Below the pieces are notes generated by a model. The model searched no databases, had not been told where the DNA came from, and was given only the letters and a program-made list of their open reading frames with translations. This document shows, one piece after another, positions 53,546 to 61,100 of a stretch of 64,000 nt of DNA (position 1 is the stretch's first letter; every line of letters starts with the position of its first letter). The stretch covers positions 248,001 through 312,000 of the forward strand of contig CAKOQC010000002.1 in assembly GCA_934101175.1 (NCBI GenBank). Direction: 5' to 3'. A program made the position numbers and the translations under genes. The stretch comes from RUG705 sp934101175 (GTDB lineage: Bacteria > Bacillota_I > Bacilli_A > RF39 > UBA660).

Positions 53546-53614
53546 ATTTGACAGAAAAATGTGTCAAATAAAGCTTTTTTATATCAAAAAATGTGTCATA
53601 TAATATGACACATT
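53546..53614 (-). terminator. Two tandem hairpins between clpP and Rpn gene
   Basis: ATTTGACA / TGTCAAAT (53546-53553, 53562-53569) and a 12-bp inverted repeat around one central base (53590-53601, 53603-53614). On the minus strand both are followed by T-runs, so they fit terminators for clpP, about 100 nt after its stop. Both share AAAATGTGTCA. The rest of the 53330-53706 gap is AT-rich and shows nothing else. Confidence 0.55.
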
Positions 53615-53706
53615 AAAATATTAGAATAAATTAATTTTAAAAATTTGATTTTGAATAGTTTTTCTTACTATTATTTTTTTGATAATTTAATAATATTTAT
53701 GAGTGA

Positions 53707-54273
53707 TTATAATATTTTATCAATAATACCATAATTTAGAGCTTCTTTAGCTGTCATATAATAATCTCTATCAGTATCTTTTTCAATCTGTTTAATATTT
53801 CTTTTAGTATTTTTAGAAAGAATAGTATTAATTTTATTGCGTAGGGAAAGGATTCTTTTAGCCACAATGTCTATTTCAGTTGCTTGACCTTTGACACCAC
53901 CTAATGGTTGATGAATCATTACTTCACTATTAGGTAGACAATATCTTTTACCAGGTGTACCACATGATAATAAGAAAGCAGCCATAGAAGCACACATACC
54001 AACACAAGTTGTTGATACATCACTCTTAATAAATTTCATTGTATCATAAATAGCCATACCAGAAGTGATAGAACCACCGGGAGAATTAATATAAAGAGAA
54101 ATATCTTCTTGACTGATACTATCAAGATATAGAAGTTGAGCGATGATGACGTTAGCTAAATCATCATCAATTTCACCACTTAAAAGAATTATACGATTTT
54201 TAAGAAGACGTGAATAAATATCGTAAGCACGTTCTCCCATATTACTTTTTTCAATTACTGTTGGAATTAACAT
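53707..54273 (-). CDS. clpP: ATP-dependent Clp protease proteolytic subunit
   Basis: Serine protease subunit forming the ClpP barrel, 188 aa. The catalytic triad is Ser96 (GMCASMAA), His121 (VMIHQP) and Asp170 (TDRDYYM). YINSPGGSI is the conserved oxyanion strand. The start MLIPTVIEKS at 54273 follows AGGTGATAAAA; a GTG three codons upstream is inside that site. Its ATPase partner is not adjacent. Confidence 0.97.
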   Translation of the reverse strand: MLIPTVIEKSNMGERAYDIYSRLLKNRIILLSGEIDDDLANVIIAQLLYLDSISQEDISLYINSPGGSITSGMAIYDTMKFIKSDVSTTCVGMCASMAAFLLSCGTPGKRYCLPNSEVMIHQPLGGVKGQATEIDIVAKRILSLRNKINTILSKNTKRNIKQIEKDTDRDYYMTAKEALNYGIIDKIL

Positions 54274-54351
54274 TTTTATCACCTAGTAATATGATAATAC
54301 AAAAATATGAGTATTGTTATAGAAAGACATCGACAAATAATTTAATATTTG

Positions 54352-54360
54352 TGATAAAAT
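54352..54360 (+). promoter_or_regulatory. Extended -10 promoter of MBL gene
   Basis: TGATAAAAT (TAAAAT at 54355-54360), 25 bases before the ATG. Confidence 0.5.
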
Positions 54361-54385
54361 ATATTTATAGAGATAGAGGTGTTTT

Positions 54386-54928
54386 ATGAAAATAGATAGT
54401 ATTAAAGTAGGAAGACTTAGATGTAATTGTTATATATTAGATATAGATAGAGAAGTATTAGTAATAGATCCAGGAGATGAATTTGAAAAAATAGATAAAG
54501 TTATTGATAATAGGAAGGTAGTAGGAATTGTTATTACTCATCATCATTTTGATCATATAGGATCAGTATCAGAAATAGTTAGAAAATATAAATGTAGGAT
54601 ATATGATAGAAACAATTTAGTAGAGGGTAATAACGAGATAGGGAAGTTTAAGTTTGAAGTAATATATACACCTGGACATAAAGAGGATTTAATAACGATA
54701 TATTTTAAAGAAGATAAAGTAATGTTTACGGGAGATTTTATATTTAAAGATACTATTGGAAGATGTGATTTGGAGGGTAGTAGTATAGAAGATATGTTTA
54801 ATTCAATAGAAAAAATAAAGAAGTATCCAAGAGATATAATTATATATCCTGGACATGGTATTAATACTAAATTAGGATATGAAATAGATAATAATATATA
54901 TTTTAGAGATGATGCAAAATATATTTGA
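54386..54928 (+). CDS. Metallo-beta-lactamase-fold hydrolase
   Basis: 180-aa glyoxalase II-like hydrolase. Metal motif H52-x-H54-x-D56-H57 in THHHFDHIG, PGHKEDL, GDFIFKDTIGRCDL and PGHG follow in order. Short MBL proteins of this kind are common in Firmicutes and hydrolyse thioesters or related bonds. Ends with TGA, which shows TGA is a stop here. Substrate unknown. Confidence 0.9.
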   Translation: MKIDSIKVGRLRCNCYILDIDREVLVIDPGDEFEKIDKVIDNRKVVGIVITHHHFDHIGSVSEIVRKYKCRIYDRNNLVEGNNEIGKFKFEVIYTPGHKEDLITIYFKEDKVMFTGDFIFKDTIGRCDLEGSSIEDMFNSIEKIKKYPRDIIIYPGHGINTKLGYEIDNNIYFRDDAKYI

Positions 54929-54949
54929 CAAGGTGATAAAGATAATTGC

Positions 54950-54978
54950 TTTTATAAATAATAGTTTTATGATATACT
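54950..54978 (+). promoter_or_regulatory. Promoter of 54998 gene pair
   Basis: TTTTAT (54950-54955), 17-nt spacer, TATACT (54973-54978) with TG one base before. Confidence 0.5.
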
Positions 54979-54997
54979 TATAGTAGATAGGAGGATT

Positions 54998-55963
54998 ATG
55001 AAAAAGAAAAATATATTTAAAATAGTGGGGTTAGTAATTATGGGGTTAATTTTAATATTATTAGTAGATGGGATTTGTGCTAAATATTTTAAGACTAGAC
55101 CACTTATTGCTAAGAAGGAAGTAGTAGCATATTATATTGATGGAGAGAAGAATACAGTGCCTTTGGAATCAGGAATAGTATATAAGTCTTTATTTGCAGA
55201 TGTATATTATTGTGATACGACAGTAGATACTTATGATAAGGAATATCATATGGAAAGAGAACAGAAAGTAATTAGATATTATCTTAAAAAGGGAGAGAAA
55301 TTTACTTGTAAGAGTTCTATTAGTTATTATCCAGGTGATGATGGGATAAGAGATTATGTTGATATGGATAATCCTAGTGATAAGGAATATATTAAAAGTA
55401 TTGCTAAAGATTTATATAAACAAAAATTAGATGGGTTATATGATGTTAATAATAAGATGGGAGTTATGATATATAATTTCTTGGGGTATCCAATAAATAA
55501 TGAATATAGAGATGTTTATATGTTTGATATTAATGACTTTAGTAAAGAACCAGTAAAGCTTACAATAGAAGGATTTGATATGGCATGGAGAAGTACTAAT
55601 TATAAATCTTCTCCAAGTGGAAATATTCTTAGTTTTTATTATTCTTGTGGATATAAAGAATATTTAGGAACACAAGGAAAATATAGTTTAGAAGATTGTA
55701 ATAATAATAAAGATACAACGGGTATATATGTATTTAGGATTAATAGTATAAATGATTATGAGAAGATTAATTTTTATAAGGAAGATAATAGTTATTTAGA
55801 GGAGTATCCAGAGAGTTATTTTAGTATTCAAGAAGTTATTAGTGATACTGAGATGATTATTAAATATGTACTTACTAAAAATAAACAGACAGAAGTTGAT
55901 AAGATAATATATGTTAAATGGAATTTTATTACTGATAAGAGTGAGGAAGTAGAATATGAGTAA
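54998..55963 (+). CDS. Unknown membrane-anchored protein, partner of XRE gene
   Basis: 321 aa, not recognised. Basic start, one helix (IVGLVIMGLILILLVDGI), then a beta-rich outer domain with four cysteines (YYCDTT, FTCKSS, YSCGYK, LEDCNN). Aromatic-rich. AGGAGG precedes the ATG. It overlaps the membrane-tethered XRE gene by 8 nt, so the two are coupled and may form a sensor pair. Confidence 0.6.
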   Translation: MKKKNIFKIVGLVIMGLILILLVDGICAKYFKTRPLIAKKEVVAYYIDGEKNTVPLESGIVYKSLFADVYYCDTTVDTYDKEYHMEREQKVIRYYLKKGEKFTCKSSISYYPGDDGIRDYVDMDNPSDKEYIKSIAKDLYKQKLDGLYDVNNKMGVMIYNFLGYPINNEYRDVYMFDINDFSKEPVKLTIEGFDMAWRSTNYKSSPSGNILSFYYSCGYKEYLGTQGKYSLEDCNNNKDTTGIYVFRINSINDYEKINFYKEDNSYLEEYPESYFSIQEVISDTEMIIKYVLTKNKQTEVDKIIYVKWNFITDKSEEVEYE

Positions 55964-56561
55964 GAGTATCGGTGATAGAATATATTCTCTTAGAAAGAAG
56001 TTGGGGTTATCTCAAGAGGAATTTGCTAGGAGAATTGGTGTTAGTAGGCAAGTTGTTAGTAAGTGGGAGATGGATCAGGTTATACCACTTACTGATAAGT
56101 TAAAGAAAATTAGTGAAGAATTTAATGTTAGTTATGAAGAGATATTTAGTGATCAGGAAGTTATAGGAAAGAATAATAATATTATTAAATATTTGTTATT
56201 ATTTTTAGGAATAGTTATTGTTGAAGTAGTTATAATTTTAATATATACTTATGTTTTGGACGAGGGAGATTATGAATATAAATGTGTTGGTACTAAGACA
56301 TATTATGTTGATAAGATATATGATGGGGATGATGATAATTATAAGTATGTGACATTTGTTGATAAGAATAATCAAGTATATAATATTAGAGTTAAGAATG
56401 TTATTATTAATAATATAGAGGTTAATAATAGTTATGAATTTGTATATAGAAGTAATGATGGGGATACTAGTATTGATGAGATTATTAATAATAAGATAGT
56501 TAATATTATTAAGAATAATAAGGATAAGAAAGATTGGATAGATATAATTGATTGTAAATAG
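55956..56561 (+). CDS. Membrane-tethered XRE regulator
   Basis: 201 aa. Residues 5-60 are an XRE helix-turn-helix (LSQEEFARRIGVSRQVVSKWE), a type common in Firmicutes. Residues ~77-100 form one membrane helix (YLLLFLGIVIVEVVIILIYTYV), and ~100 outer residues follow with a cysteine pair (YKCVG and IIDCK). The regulator is thus held at the membrane with an external sensing domain, reminiscent of one-component systems. Coupled to the upstream gene. Confidence 0.75.
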   Translation: MSKSIGDRIYSLRKKLGLSQEEFARRIGVSRQVVSKWEMDQVIPLTDKLKKISEEFNVSYEEIFSDQEVIGKNNNIIKYLLLFLGIVIVEVVIILIYTYVLDEGDYEYKCVGTKTYYVDKIYDGDDDNYKYVTFVDKNNQVYNIRVKNVIINNIEVNNSYEFVYRSNDGDTSIDEIINNKIVNIIKNNKDKKDWIDIIDCK

Positions 56562-56619
56562 AACTATATAAAAAGATGATGTCTTCAAGATGGAGTTCAC
56601 ATCTGATATAGTTCTTTTT
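56560..56619 (+). terminator. Structured terminator of 55956 gene
   Basis: Outer stem AGAACTATAT / ATATAGTTCT (56560-56569, 56606-56615) with an inner AGATG / CATCT pairing (56574-56578, 56600-56604), then T-run. Larger than a plain terminator. Confidence 0.7.
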
Positions 56620-56620
56620 C

Positions 56621-56649
56621 TTGACTTATATTAGGAAATAGAGTATGAT
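56621..56649 (+). promoter_or_regulatory. Promoter of DUF3419-like/kinase pair
   Basis: TTGACT (56621-56626), 17-nt spacer, TATGAT (56644-56649). Ribosome binding site AAGGGGTG at 56663-56670. Confidence 0.7.
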
Positions 56650-56676
56650 ATTAAAGCAATTTAAGGGGTGTATTGG

Positions 56677-57416
56677 ATGAATAACATATGATGTCTAATG
56701 AAAATATAGGAGCATTTAGGGAGATATATGATTTTGATGGAGCTTTAGTATTAGCAGTACTCGGAAGTGGAGATCAATATTTTAATAGTTTATTATATGG
56801 AGCAGAACAAGTAGAAGTATTTGATGTTAATTATATAGCATGGTTATTATTTAGAATTAAATTTAAAGCATTAAAAATACTAAAACATGAAGATTTTATA
56901 GCATTATTCTTATATAGAAGAATAGATGATATGGATATATTTGAGAAGATGTATAAAGAATTAGATTATGAATAATTAAACTATTATGTATATTTAATTA
57001 AGAATGGTGAATATAAAAATATAATTAATAATGCCTTTACTCCTAATATATTGGTTAGTAATAAAATTAGTTTTATAGAAAAAGTTAATCCTTATTTAGA
57101 AGAGAATAATTATTATAAATTACAAGAAATAATTAGAAGAATACAATTACCTAGATTTAGAAAAATAGATTTTATGAGAATGAATGTAGAAGAGAAATAT
57201 GATATATTACTATTATCTAATATATATGATTTTATAGTAGAAGGACCAGAAGAATATATAAATAAAATAGAAGAATATAAAGCTAAAGAAGTAATGGGAA
57301 AATATAGCTTTAGTATAGATGATAATAATATAGAATTTGTAAATAAAGGATTTAAAATAGATAGAATAGAAGGAGTAATAGGAAGAGATAATTATATTTT
57401 ATCTTTAAAAAGATAG
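56677..57416 (+). pseudogene. Broken DUF3419-like SAM-binding protein
   Basis: A gene with two lesions. The start expected from AAGGGGTG is ATG at 56677, but that frame stops after four codons. The conserved frame begins at 56688 (MMSNENIGAF), runs to an in-frame TAA at 56973-56975, and then stays open in the same frame to 57416. Rejoined, it gives a ~240-aa protein. LVLAVLGSGDQYFNSL and VEVFDVNYIAWLLFRIK match motif I and the acidic strand of DUF3419 and related SAM-dependent Rossmann proteins. The second part (residues from NGEYKN) is intact in frame and still ends where the kinase-like gene begins. Programmed readthrough or a sequencing error is the alternative. Confidence 0.65.
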
Positions 57417-57425
57417 GTGATACAG

Positions 57426-58064
57426 ATGATTTATTATAAAGAAAATGGAGATAAAGTAAATATTAAAAAAGGGACTAGTCTTGGAAGAAGTGTATATAAA
57501 ATAGATGATGATAAATGTATAAAAATAGGAATAGATCCAAGGAATGTTAGTTTAAATACCCTTAAATTAATAAGAGAATTAGACTTAGCAGGAATTTATA
57601 AGATATATGATATATTATTTGATAAAGATAATAATTTTACGGCATATACTTGTAAGATGTATCAAAAAGAAATGATAGATTTATACCTAATGCCTTCAGA
57701 ATATATAATAGAGAATTATCTTAGATTGAAAAAAGCAATAGAAGAACTTACTAATAATAAAATATTTGTAGTAGATTTACATGATGAAAACGTTATTGTT
57801 AATAGTAGAGAAATGATAATAATAGATACAGATTTATATGTTATTAGTGAATATATTAAAAGTAATAAATTAGAAGAATATAATTATAAAGCTTTAAGAG
57901 AATTATTTATTAAATTATTTGAAGTATCTTATTGTAGATATCATCATATAGATAGATTATTATGGAAAAAAGATATAAGTGGTTTGTTTAAAGAAGAAGA
58001 TGATAAGGAAATAGTTAAGACTTTAACTAGATGTAAGTATCCTATTGATTATGTATATAAATAG
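57426..58064 (+). CDS. Small kinase-like protein
   Basis: 212-aa protein with reduced protein-kinase fold. ATG at 57426 is preferred to GTG at 57417 because AGGTGA overlaps the latter. A glycine loop analogue (GTSLGRSVYKI) and CIKIG, holding a putative ATP lysine, lie at the N terminus. The catalytic loop reads DLHDENVIV (Asp117 to Val125), with Asn122 as in HxDxxxxN, and IIIDTD is the DFG analogue. It follows the broken DUF3419-like gene on the same transcript. Substrate unknown; small-molecule kinase is as likely as protein kinase. Confidence 0.7.
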   Translation: MIYYKENGDKVNIKKGTSLGRSVYKIDDDKCIKIGIDPRNVSLNTLKLIRELDLAGIYKIYDILFDKDNNFTAYTCKMYQKEMIDLYLMPSEYIIENYLRLKKAIEELTNNKIFVVDLHDENVIVNSREMIIIDTDLYVISEYIKSNKLEEYNYKALRELFIKLFEVSYCRYHHIDRLLWKKDISGLFKEEDDKEIVKTLTRCKYPIDYVYK

Positions 58065-58086
58065 ACAATATACATAATCTTTTTTT
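58047..58086 (+). terminator. Terminator of kinase-like gene
   Basis: 12-bp stem (58047-58058 with 58068-58079) then T7. Overlaps the stop codon. Confidence 0.88.
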
Positions 58087-58119
58087 GCTATTTTAAACAA
58101 TGAAAATATGATTATAATC

Positions 58120-58148
58120 TTGTATATTCTCTTTATTTATAGTATAAT
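58120..58148 (+). promoter_or_regulatory. Promoter of giant surface protein gene
   Basis: TTGTAT (58120-58125), 17-nt spacer, TATAAT (58143-58148). The leader of ~45 nt ends with AAGGAGCG before the ATG at 58198. Confidence 0.75.
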
Positions 58149-58197
58149 TTATTCATAATAGATAGTTATTGAATAGAATACTCAAGGAGCGTGTGTT

Positions 58198-61100
58198 ATG
58201 AATAATAAGGAAAAAACATTAATATTATTTATATTATTTGGAGTAATAGCAGTATTAACAGGAACTTATGCTTTTTATATCTGGAATAGTCCTGAGGATA
58301 CTAATACAGCTATAAGTTTTACTACTAGTAGTGATTTTAGTTGTTCTGCAAAGGGTAGTAATTTAGTATCTAGTAATAATATTACTTTGATACCTACTAA
58401 TTGTAATAATCAAGAACATGTTATTAAGAAAAAGATTGTTACTAATTTGAATAATCCATCAGAAGGTAGTACATATTTAAGCTTGTGGTTAGATGTTAAT
58501 TCAATTGGTAGTTATTTAGCTAATTCAGATAACTTTAAATATGCGCTTACAACAAGTGAAGATTCTTGTGATACAGGATTGGTTTATTCAGGTAATTTTA
58601 AAGATTTACAAGCAGGAGATAAATCTAATTTAATGATAAGTCAAGAATTTGCTACTGCAGGAAGTCAAACATACTATTTATGGTTATGGTTAGATGAAGC
58701 GGAAGTAGAAATACCTCCAGAAGATTTAGCAGCTAGATCTTTTGATTTATCTTTAAATGGAGAATGTTCTGATGAAGGGCCTGCTAATGCTTTTGAAATT
58801 ACTAGTTTAAGTAATAATTATCAAATATTAAAAGCAACAGCAGTTAACTTTAGAAATGATGTAGTTAGTTATGCAATTACTACAACAAATAGTGTTGATA
58901 GTTGGATAGATATACCTAATGGTGAACAAGGAAATTTATATAATTTAGAGTCTATAGTAGATAATACAGGAACATATTATGTATGGTTTAAAGATAGTAG
59001 TGGTGAAACTGTTAATAAATCATTAACTATATCTACTATAGATACAACAGGACCTGTATGTACGTGGGGCAATTTTGATGCTAATAATATTAAAAATGGA
59101 GATAGTGCTTCAGTTACATTAACTTGTGTAGATCCTGAAGTAGGAGTAAGTAATGGAAGCGTTAGTGCTAGTGATATTACAGTAGCTAATAATAATGTTA
59201 CAATTAAGAATGTTACTAGTGAAGAAGTTAATAATGGTTATAAATACACAATAACATTAGTAGGAACGGGTACTGATGGAAGTACAAACTTATCATTAAA
59301 AGAAAATACTATTAAAAATAAGGTTAATAGAGGAAATAGTACTAATAGTTCTGGAGTGATAAGTGTTTCTAATAAAGATGTATTTGATGGATATACGATA
59401 ACACTTAGTAATAATACTTATACATATGATGGAACAGAAAAGAAACCTAGTGTTACAATTAGTAAAGATAGTAAAGTATTAAAGGAAGGTACTGACTATA
59501 CTTTAAGATATGTAAATAATATTAATGCAGGAATAGCTACAGTAGTTATATCAGGAAAAGGAAGCTTTAATGGTGATACAAGTAAGACATTTATAATTAA
59601 TAAAGCTGACTGTGTATGTACAATTAATAGTGTTCCAACATTAAAATTTAGTGACGGAGCATCAGGAGATATTACTTATAATTGTACAGGAGATGGTTCT
59701 TTAACAGTAACGAGTAGTAAAACAAATGTTGTATCTGTAGGAAGTGTTGAAAGTAATAAGGCAACATTATTACCTACTGGTATAGGTATAAGTAAAATAG
59801 TAGTAAAAAAATTAGAAGGGAATAATTATAATAGCTGTGCAGCATATAAAGATGTATCTGTAGCAGGAGAAATGTATACAATTACTTATCAAGACGAAGG
59901 TAGAGGAGAATTTAGTGGTATACATGAAGAGGAATATCCAGAAACATATACATCAGGTGTTGGAACAGTATTAGATATACCTACTAAAAAGGGATATAGT
60001 TTTGTTGGATATTATAAATCATATAATGCTATTGATGATCCGGTTACTAAGTTAACTGAAGAATCAGGAGATTTAACTTTATATGCAAAGTGGAAAGATG
60101 ATATTCCATATGGAACAGCATTATTATCTACTGAAGGTGGTAAATTTACTTTAACCTTATCTAATTTTGGTGATGAAGGTTCAGGCCTTACTAATACATA
60201 TGGATTTGCTTTAACTACGAATGGTAATTGTAGCTTGGCTACATATGAAGAACAGACGGCTTTATCGAAAGAATACTCGGAGGGTTATATTAAAGATGAG
60301 ACTTATTATGGATGTATTAAACTTACTGATAATAATGGTAGTATTGCTTATATAAGATCTGCTGGTGTTGTATATACACATTTTGATGGAACGAATTTGT
60401 ATTTTACTGGTGATGAACAAATATATACAGTACCGCAGACCGGAACTTATAAATTAGAAGTATGGGGAGCTCAAGGCGGAAATGCTACAGGTGGCACAAA
60501 TGGTGGAACAGTATCAGGTGTCATAGGTGGATATGGTGGTTATTCGACAGGGAAAGTGTCATTAACAAAAGGACAAGTTCTATATATAAATATAGGTGGT
60601 CAAGGTAATTCAAATTGTGTTTCTCCAACTAATCAAACCAAAGTATTTTGTTCAGGCGGTTATAATGGTGGAGGAAGCGGTCTTTCATCAGATGCATATG
60701 GTTATGTTGCTGGAGGGGGCGGTGCAACTCATGTAGCTACTGTCAGTGGACTTTTATCAACATTATCTTCAAAAACTAATAATATATTAATTGTTGCTGG
60801 TGGCGGCGGTGGTGCAAGTTATTATAATTATAGTTCAGCTGGAAACAAGGGAATGGGTGGCGCTGGCGGTGGAATTAGTGGTGTTTCTGGATATAGAACC
60901 ACAGTTGGAACTCAGTCATCTACCCCAGGAACTCAATCATCAGGATATGCTTTTGGAAAGGGAAATGATAACAGTTCTAATACAGAAAGTATTACTACAA
61001 TGCCTGGCGGAGGCGGTGGATTCTATGGCGGTAACGGTGCACTTAAATCAGGTGGTGCTGGTGGATCAGGATATATTGGAAATTCATCATTGACTAGTAA

